Positions 7,159 to 15,994 are shown, counted from the stretch's first letter. The stretch is DNA of 16,385 bases from DYJK01 sp964464825 (GCA_964464825.1 CAYXKL010000060.1:1-16385), one strand, 5' to 3'. A program made the numbers and translations. The notes: generated by a model not told the origin, from the sequence alone.

Positions 7159-8562
7159 ATGAATTCCGTGAATAAAATTAAACAACCTGTCTATATAATA
7201 GCTATAGCAATCATTCTATTACTTGCTTCTTCATTTATAAATATTGATTACGAAATCTCTGCATTGAGACTGCATTCAATAGATCTACTTTCAGATATTC
7301 GCACAGATTCCACAGATGAACTAAATGAAAAAGTAATTAATGAACCATTTTATTTGATAAAAGCTGGTTTAAATTTTGCAGATGGATTTCATGCAATAAA
7401 TAATTTTTTTATTGCAGAAGCGGATAAAATTATTTCAGCCGGAAGTAATTATTCAGCACAAGGTGTTAAAACATCGCTAATAGGAAATACAAAACAACTC
7501 TCATATTTCTACAACGCACTTAAAACAACTAAAACTAAAGGGCTTCGAATTGCACATTTTGGTGATTCTGCAATTGAAGGGGATTTGATTACAGCAGATA
7601 TACGTGAGGCACTTCAATCAAAATTTGGTGGTAACGGTGTTGGCTGGCTTGGAATTGTTTCCCAGGATATATCTTTCAGATTAACTACCAAGCATTCTTT
7701 CTCTGATAATTGGGAAAGTGCAGCTTTATATAATAGCAATCCAAAAGGATTGCCTCTTGGCATTAGCGGTGAGATTGCTGTTCCTAAAGGAAATGCATGG
7801 GTAAAGTATGAAACAACAAAAAGCCGGAGATATTTAAAAGATTTCACTGTGGTAAAGGTTTATTATTCTAACGCAAAAAATTCAAAAATAAATTACGTAT
7901 TTGATAACGGAACAAAACAATCTGCACAGTTAAAACAAGGAAGTGGAATTCAGGAACTTGTTCTCAAATCAGATTCCAAAGCAAAATCTATCAAACTCGA
8001 ATTCCCGATAATAGATCAAGCATATTTTTACGGAGTAAGTTTAGAGAACGAACCGGGTGTTTATGTTGATAATTTTCCTCTCCGTGGCAATTCGGGTGTA
8101 GATTTAGGACAGCTTAAAGCTCCTATCCTTAAAGACTTTGCTAAATATTTCGACTACGATCTTATTATACTTGAATTCGGATTAAACATTGCTGGTTCAA
8201 GAAAAACTGATTATACATGGTATGAAAGAGAAATGGTTAAAGTTATAAATCATATCAAATCAGTATTTCCTAAAACTAGTATTGTAATGATAAGCGTACA
8301 CGATAAAGCAATGAAAAAAGGGAACAACTTTGTAACCGATCCTACAATTCTAAAACTTTTAGAAGCACAAAAAAATATTGCTAAGCAAGCAGATGTTGCA
8401 ATCTGGAGTATGTTCGATGCAATGGGCGGTGAAAACTCCATGCCCAAGTGGGTTAATGCAAATCCTCCAATGGCATTTAAAGATTACATTCATTTTAACG
8501 ATCAAGGTGCTGCAAGAATTGCTGAACTTTTTACAGAAGCATTACTTGAAAATTATCGTTAA
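7159..8562 (+). CDS. Membrane-anchored SGNH protein with inserted domain, putative polymer O-acyltransferase/esterase
   Basis: The protein is 467 residues. One hydrophobic helix near residues 11-26 follows a basic start, with a large periplasmic part. The SGNH catalytic set is present: HFGDSAIEGD (133-142) with Ser137, RGNSG (309-313) as block II, EFGLN with Asn343 as block III, and DYIHFND with Asp442 and His445. About 170 residues lie between blocks I and II, with a beta-rich pattern around 175-295. This resembles the domain insertion known in peptidoglycan O-acetylesterase Ape1. Periplasmic SGNH proteins next to MBOAT genes (DltD, AlgJ/AlgX, PatB) act in transfer to or removal from the final acceptor; this one fills that place. 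AAGGGG at 7148-7153 is a good ribosome binding site. The next gene follows after 36 bases. Confidence 0.85.
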   Translation: MNSVNKIKQPVYIIAIAIILLLASSFINIDYEISALRLHSIDLLSDIRTDSTDELNEKVINEPFYLIKAGLNFADGFHAINNFFIAEADKIISAGSNYSAQGVKTSLIGNTKQLSYFYNALKTTKTKGLRIAHFGDSAIEGDLITADIREALQSKFGGNGVGWLGIVSQDISFRLTTKHSFSDNWESAALYNSNPKGLPLGISGEIAVPKGNAWVKYETTKSRRYLKDFTVVKVYYSNAKNSKINYVFDNGTKQSAQLKQGSGIQELVLKSDSKAKSIKLEFPIIDQAYFYGVSLENEPGVYVDNFPLRGNSGVDLGQLKAPILKDFAKYFDYDLIILEFGLNIAGSRKTDYTWYEREMVKVINHIKSVFPKTSIVMISVHDKAMKKGNNFVTDPTILKLLEAQKNIAKQADVAIWSMFDAMGGENSMPKWVNANPPMAFKDYIHFNDQGAARIAELFTEALLENYR

Positions 8563-8598
8563 TTTATAATTGTATTTTCTCACTCAAATATAGGATTC

Positions 8599-10317
8599 AT
8601 GAGCGAAATAAAAACTAATACACTCTGGACCCGTTGGGAAGAAATTGCAACTAAAAATCCCGACCGTGAAGCTATTGTTCACTGGGTTGCCGGTGAAGAA
8701 CCTATCCGCTGGACATACAAATCATTAATCGACACAGCTAAAAAATTTTCAGTACAAATTAAAAAAAACGGAATCAAACCGGGTGATGTTTGTGCTGTTA
8801 TCATCCGTCACAATCCATTATTCTATCCGCTCTATCTTGGAATATCACGAACTGGCGCATTACCAGCAGTTCTTGCTTATCCAAATCCAAGATTACATCC
8901 GGATAAATTCCGGCATGGATTGGAAGGAATGTCTCACCGTTCCGGATTGGATTATATATTAACAGAAAAAGCACTCGAACCGGTTATCAAACCTTTAGTT
9001 GAAAGTGAAGGAAGTACAATCAAATCTATGATCTTCCCTCTTGAATGGGATATTAGCGAACCGATGGATGAAAAAATAAATGCTGAGATTGATGTTATAA
9101 ATAAATCGATCCCATCATCTGCACCGGTATTATTGCAGCATTCATCCGGAACAACCGGATTGCAGAAACCCGTAGTTTTATCTCATCAAGCAATTTTAAA
9201 TCATGTTGATTGCCTTGGCGGTGCAATACAAATCCGCGAAGGTGATAAAATTGCAAGCTGGCTTCCGCTCTATCATGATTTCGGTTTGATCTTTGCATTT
9301 CAGATAGCGCTCGCTTCCGGAATTACACTTATTCAGCTCGATCCTTTTGAATGGGTGCTCGCACCAATAATACATCTCGAAGCAATAACCAAAGAAAAAG
9401 CAACTCTCTCCGGACTTCCAAATTTTGCTTACAATGTTTATTCAGAAAAAATACATGATGATGAATTAAGTGAAATTGATCTATCAAGTGTACGTATGTT
9501 TATCAATGCAGCCGAACCGGTAAGACATGACAGCCACGAAAGATTTTTTAACAAATACAATAAATATGGTTTTAAAGAATCAGCACTTGGTGCTATGTAC
9601 GGAATGGCAGAAGCAACACTTGGAGTAGTATTAACAACACCGGGCAAACCTCCAAAAGAACTTGTCGTAGATAGAAACGAACTTTCCCGTGGTTTCATGA
9701 AATTTGCTGATGAAAATTCCGTTAAGCGTGTCTGTGTTTCATCGGGCAGATTGATAAAAGGATGCGATGCAAAAATTGTAGATGAAAACAGAAAAGAAAT
9801 TGCTGACGGACTTGTTGGTGAAATTGCCGTTACATCTATTTCATTATTTGATGGCTATAGAAATTATCCGGAAAAAACTGCAGAAGTAGTGGAAAACAAT
9901 TGGTATTACAGCGGTGATTATGGTTTCCGATGGGAAGGTGAATATTACGTTATAGGTAGAAAGAAAGATATTATCATTGTTGCTGGGAAAAATATTTATC
10001 CCGAAGATATTGAAGATGCGATGAACAGTGTACCCGGTATTATTCATGGAAGAGTTATTGCTTACGGCGAAGAAGATACCGATATGGGAACCGAACAAGT
10101 TGCTGTTGTTGCGGAAGTTAATGAAGAAACTGATGAAGCAAAAAATAGAATCCGGCTTGATATTTTAAAAGCCGGAATGTCTATCGATATAAATATTCAC
10201 AAAGTTTATCTTGTTCCGCCAAGATGGCTGATTAAAAGTTCATCCGGTAAACCAAGCAGAAAAACAAACAAAGAAAGATTAAAAGAGGGTAAAGATCCTC
10301 ATGTATGGAGCAGATAA
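8599..10317 (+). CDS. Acyl-AMP ligase, fatty-acyl-AMP ligase (FAAL)-like
   Basis: ANL-superfamily adenylating enzyme of 572 residues. It would activate a carboxylic acid with ATP and load it on a carrier protein thiol; the adjacent carrier gene is the obvious partner. Motifs are in order: P-loop LLQHSSGTTGLQK (178-190), SWLPLYHDFGLI (220-231), NAAEPVR (303-309), YGMAEATL (334-341), SGD (438-440), hinge GRKKDIIIVAGKNIYPEDIE (453-472), and KSSSGK (546-551) with the expected catalytic Lys551. SWLPLYHDFGLI, NAAEPVR and YGMAEATL are closer to FAAL than to D-alanine ligase DltA, so a fatty or other acyl acid seems more likely than D-Ala. The true substrate is unknown. It is cytoplasmic, soluble and of normal length for the family. 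The stop codon overlaps the carrier gene start. Confidence 0.9.
   Translation: MSEIKTNTLWTRWEEIATKNPDREAIVHWVAGEEPIRWTYKSLIDTAKKFSVQIKKNGIKPGDVCAVIIRHNPLFYPLYLGISRTGALPAVLAYPNPRLHPDKFRHGLEGMSHRSGLDYILTEKALEPVIKPLVESEGSTIKSMIFPLEWDISEPMDEKINAEIDVINKSIPSSAPVLLQHSSGTTGLQKPVVLSHQAILNHVDCLGGAIQIREGDKIASWLPLYHDFGLIFAFQIALASGITLIQLDPFEWVLAPIIHLEAITKEKATLSGLPNFAYNVYSEKIHDDELSEIDLSSVRMFINAAEPVRHDSHERFFNKYNKYGFKESALGAMYGMAEATLGVVLTTPGKPPKELVVDRNELSRGFMKFADENSVKRVCVSSGRLIKGCDAKIVDENRKEIADGLVGEIAVTSISLFDGYRNYPEKTAEVVENNWYYSGDYGFRWEGEYYVIGRKKDIIIVAGKNIYPEDIEDAMNSVPGIIHGRVIAYGEEDTDMGTEQVAVVAEVNEETDEAKNRIRLDILKAGMSIDINIHKVYLVPPRWLIKSSSGKPSRKTNKERLKEGKDPHVWSR
10307..10310 (+). promoter_or_regulatory. Ribosome binding site deciding the carrier-protein start
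   Basis: GGAG inside the end of the ligase gene lies six bases before the ATG at 10317, favouring that start over the in-frame ATG at 10305. The ligase TAA (10315-10317) overlaps the ATG (10317-10319) as TAATG, a typical translational-coupling arrangement. Confidence 0.6.
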
Positions 10318-10550
10318 TGATATCAACTGAACTTAAACAAGTTATTCTCAAACAACTCAACCTTGATGATTTTGATATTCAAGATGAGACCCAGGCACCG
10401 GAAGTTCCGGGATGGGATTCGCTGAATCATATCAATATTATCTTAGCGGTTGAAGAACATTTCAATGTGAAATTTAAAAGCTATGAATTGCTGCGCTTGA
10501 AATGTGTTGGTGATTTACAAAAACTGCTCGATTCAAAATTAGGTAAATAA
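10317..10550 (+). CDS. Acyl carrier protein
   Basis: Small acidic protein of 77 residues. The phosphopantetheine site is GWDSLNH with Ser35 as the attachment residue. The surrounding pattern, hydrophobic helix 1, DSL at the start of helix 2 (INIILAVEEHFNV) and VGDLQKLL near the end, is the standard four-helix carrier fold. It would carry the acyl group from the upstream ligase to the downstream MBOAT, analogous to DltC. A 4'-phosphopantetheinyl transferase is needed but is not in the window. An earlier in-frame ATG at 10305 would add MEQI; the TAATG overlap and GGAG spacing favour 10317. The MBOAT gene begins eight bases after its stop, so the three genes are very likely co-expressed. Confidence 0.92.
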   Translation: MISTELKQVILKQLNLDDFDIQDETQAPEVPGWDSLNHINIILAVEEHFNVKFKSYELLRLKCVGDLQKLLDSKLGK

Positions 10551-10558
10551 TATCCGGT

Positions 10559-12058
10559 ATGTTTTCCAATATTCAGCTTGATAAAATTCCGGAATTACTT
10601 GCTTACACACCTGATGATCCTTTGATCTTCAGTACTTCCCTTTTTCTTTTTCTTTTTTTCTTTTTTCTTATCATTTACAATCTGTTTGCTAAATACAAAA
10701 ATATTAGAATTGCACTGCTGATGGTCTTCTCTCTTTACTTTTACTACAAATCCGCGGGTTTATATTTTTTAATCCTAATAGTATCTGCATTTGCAAATTT
10801 CTATTTCGGTAAATGGATTGCAGCAACAGAGAATTTTAACTTTAAAAGATTATTTCTTGCACTTGCCGTTATTTTAAATATCGGTCTGCTCGGCTACTTC
10901 AAATACACAAATTTTATCATTGAAATTATCAATGATGTTTCGAATGGTCAAATAGAACTGCTTGCAATCTTTCTCCCCATCGGAATTTCATTCTACACAT
11001 TCAAAGCACTTACATATGTTTTTGATATTTATTTCGATACGCTGAAACCTACTGAAAGTTTACGTGATTTTTCACTCTATGTCTTCTTTTTTCCAAATAT
11101 ACTTGCCGGTCCGATTGACCGCGCATCTGCATTTCTGCCACAGATAAATCAAGAACCGTTTTTAACAAAAGAAGATGTTGGTAAAGCTGTTCTGTTAATT
11201 TCTGTAGGCTTAATAAAAAAAGTTGTAATTGCAGATTATATCAGCATCAATTTTGTGGATAGAATTTTTGATTACCCGTTAAGATTTACCGGTGTAGAAA
11301 ATCTACTTGCGTTATATGGTTATACATTACAAATCTATTGCGATTTTTCCGGTTATTCGGATATGGCAATCGGCACTGCACTTTTTCTCGGTTTCCGGTT
11401 GATGGATAATTTCAACTCGCCTTTCAAAGCAACAAGCATTGCAGATTTTTGGAGACGCTGGCACATTTCACTTTCAAAGTGGCTGCTCGATTATCTTTTC
11501 AAGCCGATGCAATTCTCAATGCGCTCTTTAAAAATATGGGCAAACGTAATAGCACTTTTCATCACATTCGTTATTTGCGGTATATGGCACGGGGCCGGCT
11601 GGAATTTTATTTTGTGGGGTGTCATACACGGATTTTACATGTCGGTTGGTCTGCTTCTCCAAAAACCAAAAATTTTTATTTACAACAAACTAAAAATTAA
11701 TAACACCCCTTTATTAAAATTCTTTCAAGTTCTTGTTACTTTTCATCTTGTTGCATTTTCTTTTCTTGTTTTCCGTGCATATGATCTGCAAGGAGTGAAA
11801 GATATTCTTGAACAGATCTTTACATTTTTCCACGGTGAAGTTTTCACTCAATTTATCGAAAAGATGCCGATAATTTTTGCGTTGATGTTGATCGGGTACA
11901 TTTTTCATTTTATGCCGGTAAAATTTGAGAACAATGTATATAAGATTGTTTCAGGTATGCCGATGATTGGTAAAGCAATTTTGCTTGCAGTTGTTATTTG
12001 GATAGCCGCTCAATTCAAATCTGCAGATATACAACCGTTCATTTATTTCCAATTTTAG
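10559..12058 (+). CDS. MBOAT-family membrane acyltransferase (AlgI/DltB/PatA type)
   Basis: Polytopic inner-membrane protein of 499 residues with about 10-12 hydrophobic segments. Family signatures are clear: LPIGISFYTFKALTYVFDIY (139-158), NILAGPIDR (180-188), YCDFSGYSDMAIG (260-272), ADFWRRWHISLSKWL (295-309) with His302, and CGIWHGAGWNFILWG (340-354) with the presumed catalytic His344. AlgI, PatA and DltB use the equivalent invariant His to move an acyl group from a cytoplasmic donor to a periplasmic acceptor. The donor here is probably the acyl carrier protein, and the periplasmic receiver the SGNH protein encoded at 7159-8562. The first membrane helix is coded by a pyrimidine tract of T5-T7 runs (10641-10666). 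It ends the five-gene run; no terminator is evident after it. Confidence 0.95.
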   Translation: MFSNIQLDKIPELLAYTPDDPLIFSTSLFLFLFFFFLIIYNLFAKYKNIRIALLMVFSLYFYYKSAGLYFLILIVSAFANFYFGKWIAATENFNFKRLFLALAVILNIGLLGYFKYTNFIIEIINDVSNGQIELLAIFLPIGISFYTFKALTYVFDIYFDTLKPTESLRDFSLYVFFFPNILAGPIDRASAFLPQINQEPFLTKEDVGKAVLLISVGLIKKVVIADYISINFVDRIFDYPLRFTGVENLLALYGYTLQIYCDFSGYSDMAIGTALFLGFRLMDNFNSPFKATSIADFWRRWHISLSKWLLDYLFKPMQFSMRSLKIWANVIALFITFVICGIWHGAGWNFILWGVIHGFYMSVGLLLQKPKIFIYNKLKINNTPLLKFFQVLVTFHLVAFSFLVFRAYDLQGVKDILEQIFTFFHGEVFTQFIEKMPIIFALMLIGYIFHFMPVKFENNVYKIVSGMPMIGKAILLAVVIWIAAQFKSADIQPFIYFQF

Positions 12059-12154
12059 TCCACATTATTCTTTTGAGACTAATACCTATCCAAAACAGAT
12101 AATCCCTCTTCATTTATGAGTGATTTACGCAGCTTAAATTGGCATAGTTTTAAG

Positions 12155-12160
12155 TATAAT
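12155..12160 (+). promoter_or_regulatory. Possible -10 box before the TPR/beta-barrel gene
   Basis: A perfect TATAAT lies 57 bases before the preferred start at 12218. No good -35 hexamer is found at 16-18 bases upstream, so this is weak. The 159-base gap 12059-12217 holds nothing else I can support. A promoter here would make the TPR gene separately transcribed from the acylation run. Confidence 0.3.
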
Positions 12161-12217
12161 ATTTACGTGAATTTTAATAACTTTGTCTTGCCAAAAGAGA
12201 ATTTCGAAATCTTATTA

Positions 12218-15121
12218 ATGAACAAAGGGTTAATTAAGTTACTTATTACAATTTTGTTCGTTTGCGGTTTTGTAAAAGCACAACCGCAAAGAACTGATAT
12301 TGCCGCATTAAAACGGACAGCCCTTTCCCACATGCAAGCCGGCCGTTACGGCGAAGCAATTGATCAACTCAACAAATACATTTCCGCTAATGCACAAGAA
12401 GCAGAAGGATACAATCTACGCGGCATCTGTTATGAAAAACGTCAGCAGTATTTCAACGGACGTTTGGATTTCCGGAGAGCTATTGCACTTGAAACACGTG
12501 ATACACAAAAGCGATCCGAGTACGAACAGAACCTTTCAAGGTTAATCGGCATCTGGTATCCGCTGCTTGAGAAAAAAATTAATGGACACTTGAGAGAAAT
12601 TGCAATCAATCCGGATAATCCATTTAACTATCTAGAAATTGGTAAATCATATATGTGGATGGAAAAATGGCCCGATGCAGAAAAATGGTACGATGAATAT
12701 CTTGCACGTGACGATAACGCATCACCCGATGAAATTATACGATACACAGAAATTCTTTCTCATACCGGCAGTATACTAAAAGGAGAAAAAATTCTAAAAA
12801 AATATGTTGAACGTTATCCCGATGATTGGAGATTATGGAGCCGTTACGGGTATTTCACAATGTGGCTCGGTAAATATGCAATTGCAAAAGAAGCATTCGA
12901 AACTGCACTTAGTTTTAAACCGTTCTTCAAAGAAGCACAAGACGGACTAGATATCGTTAACCGGCAAGCTTATGTTAATCAGCAAGACCCCCGTGCATTT
13001 GAAAGAGAATATCCTATTGACCGTTACTACAGATTGCTGAGAAGAAACCCAAACGATATTCAAACACGTTACAAATTAGTAGAAGAATTGATTGCAGCAG
13101 ATAGATTGGAAGAAGCATATCAGCAATTACAAGTACTAAGTTTAACACAGACTGAAGATGAAAGATTTAAAGAAAAATGGACCTTCGTTACAGAGTTCAG
13201 AGAAAGAACATACCGCGAACGTCTCGATTCCGCTAAAGCAAAACTTCTTCGTGACGAAACTGATAAAGAAGCAATTAAATTAGTTGCTGAATATTATGAA
13301 TATCTACAAGAGTACGATAGCGCTATGGTTATGCTTGATAAATATTTTGATACTTATCCCGATGAAAAAGATCAGCAGTTGAGATTCCGATATGCACGTA
13401 TATCTGCATGGAGCAGAAATTTTGACAAAGCTATTAATATCACCGATTTACTGTTGAATGACTATCCCGATAATCTTGAGTACCAGCTTTTCCGCGCACA
13501 AGTTTCGGTTTGGATTAACCGAGATATTGAATTAGCGCGTCAATACCTCGATAATGTTTTAAAAGCCCAGCCGAATAATCTTGAAGCATTAATTTCTTTG
13601 GGTTCATTAAAACTTTTAGACAGAGATTTTGAAGGTGCCCAAGAAATGGCTGATAAAGCTAAAGATATTGATCCGACAAATGATGATGTTATCAAATTAC
13701 AATCAAATATTGATTGGCAGAAATTACGCGCAGAAGAAGAAAAAAATTATGCAATTCTTGAAGAAGGAAGAAAACGTGTTTTAGATGAAGACTGTCCAGC
13801 CGCACTTCCCTATTACGAAGAATTTTTATCTAAAGCTGAACCAAACGTTCTACTCTTAAAAGAATACGGTGATGTTTTATTCTGTGCACAAGAATTTCAA
13901 AAAGCTCTCGATACTTATAATGAGGTATTGAATCAAGGTTACAACTACGATGCAGCTATGCAGCGAGCAAAAGTTTATTATGCTATTGATGATACTTTGA
14001 TGGCTGTTCAAGAATTTAAAAATTTGGTTAAAGAGGATTCAACAGATTTTGATGCGTGGCTTTATCTAGCCGATTCATATGCAAAAGCAGCTGAATATGA
14101 TTCTGCACGTACAATTTATAATATGCTGATTGATGAATGGGAACTTGATTCCACACAAGTAAGTATGGTAGAACAACGAAAGGGCTGGCTTCCAATTACG
14201 GGTATTGCCGCCATTCTTGAAACATTTCCAAATTATATCGGTCTAGCTCCATATATTCAGTACTATGCCGATAATTTAAGTTTCAGAATTTTCTCTATCG
14301 GTAGCAGATTAGAGATGGGATTAACAAATTTTATTTCGCTTGGAATTACATACGGCAGATCTTCACTTAATGCAAAAGAGGCAAGTCTGGATGAAGATGT
14401 AATCAGTACATATTATTTTACCGGTGATATCGATTTTACAACTTTCAAAGGTAATGTAATTGTACGTTTGGGAAGAAATATAAATATGGGTGCCGGATTC
14501 GGAATTAGCAATGCACGCGGCTACCTCAAACGCGACGAGAAAGATGCATTCATCCGTTTCGAAAAAAGAGATACAATTATGCTTGCTGCTGTTTATCAAA
14601 ATTCGGATGCCTCTCTAATTTTATACTCTCCTTATTTAATTGATAACCGCTATTATGCAAATCTCTATCGCATTGAAGGTTATTACCGCCACAGAGACGG
14701 AATGAAAATAAGCAGTAACTTCCAATACATTTCAGTAACGGATGGAAATGAGGGAAATGATTTTGTTCTTCGACTCGGAAAATATTTCTACCGCGATCTC
14801 GCAATTGGCTACGAATATTATTACACAAACTATAAATGGAAATCTAATCTCTACTATTCACCAACAACGTTTGAATCACATAGCATTTGGGTTGATAACG
14901 AACTTGAAGACAAAGATAATTTGCGTATTACATTAGGCGGTAAAGTTGGAATTATTCCGCGGAATAAAATTTTAACTTTAGAAATACATGGTGATTTTTT
15001 CTATCAAGCATACAGAAATTTATTGCTCTCAGGAAGAATCGGTGCCGGAAGTACTTCACGTGATGATTCCAGCTATAGATATTTTTCCGGACAGCTTACA
15101 GCATATTGGACAATTTTTTAG
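12218..15121 (+). CDS. TPR-repeat protein with C-terminal outer-membrane beta-barrel-like domain
   Basis: The protein is 967 residues. The start at 12218 is chosen because it opens a clean signal peptide (MNKGLIKLLITILFVCGFVKA, cleavage before QPQR); the frame is open further upstream to 12116 but that adds an unrelated 34-residue tail ahead of the signal. Residues about 25-650 contain roughly a dozen TPR-like helix pairs, for example around LRGICYEKRQQY, LEIGKSYMWMEKW, WSRYGYFTMWLGKY, LISLGSLKLLDRDF and YLADSYAKAAEYD. From about residue 655 the pattern changes to alternating beta strands rich in Tyr, Gly, Ser and Asn, ending in Phe (AYWTIF) as outer-membrane barrels do. This two-part plan is that of PgaA, BcsC and the AlgK/AlgE pair, which export exopolysaccharides. 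The export role here is inference from architecture and from the neighbouring acylation genes. Confidence 0.8.
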   Translation: MNKGLIKLLITILFVCGFVKAQPQRTDIAALKRTALSHMQAGRYGEAIDQLNKYISANAQEAEGYNLRGICYEKRQQYFNGRLDFRRAIALETRDTQKRSEYEQNLSRLIGIWYPLLEKKINGHLREIAINPDNPFNYLEIGKSYMWMEKWPDAEKWYDEYLARDDNASPDEIIRYTEILSHTGSILKGEKILKKYVERYPDDWRLWSRYGYFTMWLGKYAIAKEAFETALSFKPFFKEAQDGLDIVNRQAYVNQQDPRAFEREYPIDRYYRLLRRNPNDIQTRYKLVEELIAADRLEEAYQQLQVLSLTQTEDERFKEKWTFVTEFRERTYRERLDSAKAKLLRDETDKEAIKLVAEYYEYLQEYDSAMVMLDKYFDTYPDEKDQQLRFRYARISAWSRNFDKAINITDLLLNDYPDNLEYQLFRAQVSVWINRDIELARQYLDNVLKAQPNNLEALISLGSLKLLDRDFEGAQEMADKAKDIDPTNDDVIKLQSNIDWQKLRAEEEKNYAILEEGRKRVLDEDCPAALPYYEEFLSKAEPNVLLLKEYGDVLFCAQEFQKALDTYNEVLNQGYNYDAAMQRAKVYYAIDDTLMAVQEFKNLVKEDSTDFDAWLYLADSYAKAAEYDSARTIYNMLIDEWELDSTQVSMVEQRKGWLPITGIAAILETFPNYIGLAPYIQYYADNLSFRIFSIGSRLEMGLTNFISLGITYGRSSLNAKEASLDEDVISTYYFTGDIDFTTFKGNVIVRLGRNINMGAGFGISNARGYLKRDEKDAFIRFEKRDTIMLAAVYQNSDASLILYSPYLIDNRYYANLYRIEGYYRHRDGMKISSNFQYISVTDGNEGNDFVLRLGKYFYRDLAIGYEYYYTNYKWKSNLYYSPTTFESHSIWVDNELEDKDNLRITLGGKVGIIPRNKILTLEIHGDFFYQAYRNLLLSGRIGAGSTSRDDSSYRYFSGQLTAYWTIF

Positions 15122-15164
15122 ACTTGCATAATTTTCTTTCCTTGTTAATCTTGTAATCAGAAAA

Positions 15165-15980
15165 ATGAAAACACTTACAATAAAAATATTATTCTATCTT
15201 ATTCCGCTGTTGAGCATTTCTGCCCAAGGATTGAAGTTTGTTGGTGAATTCAAACCGGGCAGTATCGTAATAGGTTCGGGCAGTAATATCAAACAAGCAT
15301 GGCTCGGAAATGATGAACTTCAAGTAGATGGGAGCGGTACGTTTATTTTTGGATTTGACAGAGATGCATCGGATACTCATACTTTAAAAGTTATATTCAA
15401 TGATGGAAAAGAGGTGGTAAAAAAAATAAAGCTACCAAAACGAAATTATCAAATTCAAAAATTGAAGATTGCTGAGAAATATGTTACGCCTCCCAAAGAA
15501 GAATTAGAACGCATAGAAATTGAATCTCAAAAAATGAAAGAGGCACGCGCCGATGTCGGTAAAGTTGATACTGCACTTTTCAAATCCGGATTTATTAAAC
15601 CGGCTGAAGGAAGAATATCCGGAGTCTTCGGCAGTCAGCGTATTTTAAATGGTGTTCCTAAAAATGCCCATAACGGAATTGATATTGCTGCTGATGAAGG
15701 AGACCCGGTTTTTGCTGCAGCTGATGGATATGTTAGAATTGCCGGTGAAAATTTTTATTACAACGGTAACTTTGTTCTGCTAGATCACGGACAAGGATTA
15801 ACGACCGTTTATCTACATATGAGCAAGCTAATCGTAAAGACCGGCTATTTTGTAAAAAAAGGTGATAAGATTGGTGAAGTCGGTTCAACCGGAAGATCTA
15901 CTTCCCCTCATTTGCACTGGGGAGTTCAATGGTACGGCAAACGGATTGATCCGATGAGCTTACTGAATATCAAATTTTAA
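15165..15980 (+). CDS. Secreted M23-family (LytM/lysostaphin-type) peptidase
   Basis: The protein is 271 residues with a signal peptide (MKTLTIKILFYLIPLLSISA, cleavage before QGLKF). Residues about 25-105 form a small beta domain (GSIVIGSG, GTFIFGFDRDA, RNYQIQKLKI) typical of M23 proteins with this N-terminal region, followed by a charged helical linker (110-130). The M23 domain spans about 145-268 with all zinc and catalytic residues: His169 and Asp173 in HNGIDIA, His218 in TVYLHMS, and His249/His251 in HLHWGV. It is expected to cut peptide cross-links in peptidoglycan in the periplasm; a regulator-type or inactive role is unlikely because the residues are intact. It lies 43 bases after the TPR gene, so co-transcription is plausible. 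Confidence 0.92.
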   Translation: MKTLTIKILFYLIPLLSISAQGLKFVGEFKPGSIVIGSGSNIKQAWLGNDELQVDGSGTFIFGFDRDASDTHTLKVIFNDGKEVVKKIKLPKRNYQIQKLKIAEKYVTPPKEELERIEIESQKMKEARADVGKVDTALFKSGFIKPAEGRISGVFGSQRILNGVPKNAHNGIDIAADEGDPVFAAADGYVRIAGENFYYNGNFVLLDHGQGLTTVYLHMSKLIVKTGYFVKKGDKIGEVGSTGRSTSPHLHWGVQWYGKRIDPMSLLNIKF

Positions 15981-15994
15981 ATCCACTCTTTCGA

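Noticed and set aside
9438..9698. Minus-strand ORF within the acyl-AMP ligase gene
   Set aside because: A shadow of the strongly conserved ligase frame, with no recognisable domain.
10305..10316. Earlier ATG for the acyl carrier protein
   Set aside because: The TAATG overlap and the GGAG six bases before 10317 favour the later start; the extra MEQI is not typical of carrier proteins.
10641..10666. Pyrimidine tract with T5 to T7 runs inside the MBOAT gene, considered as a phase-variation site
   Set aside because: No single run exceeds seven T and the runs are broken by C; they code for a Leu/Phe-rich membrane helix, which explains the composition.
12116..12217. 34-residue N-terminal extension of the TPR protein
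   Set aside because: It would bury the signal peptide inside the protein, and a TATAAT lies within this stretch; start set at 12218.
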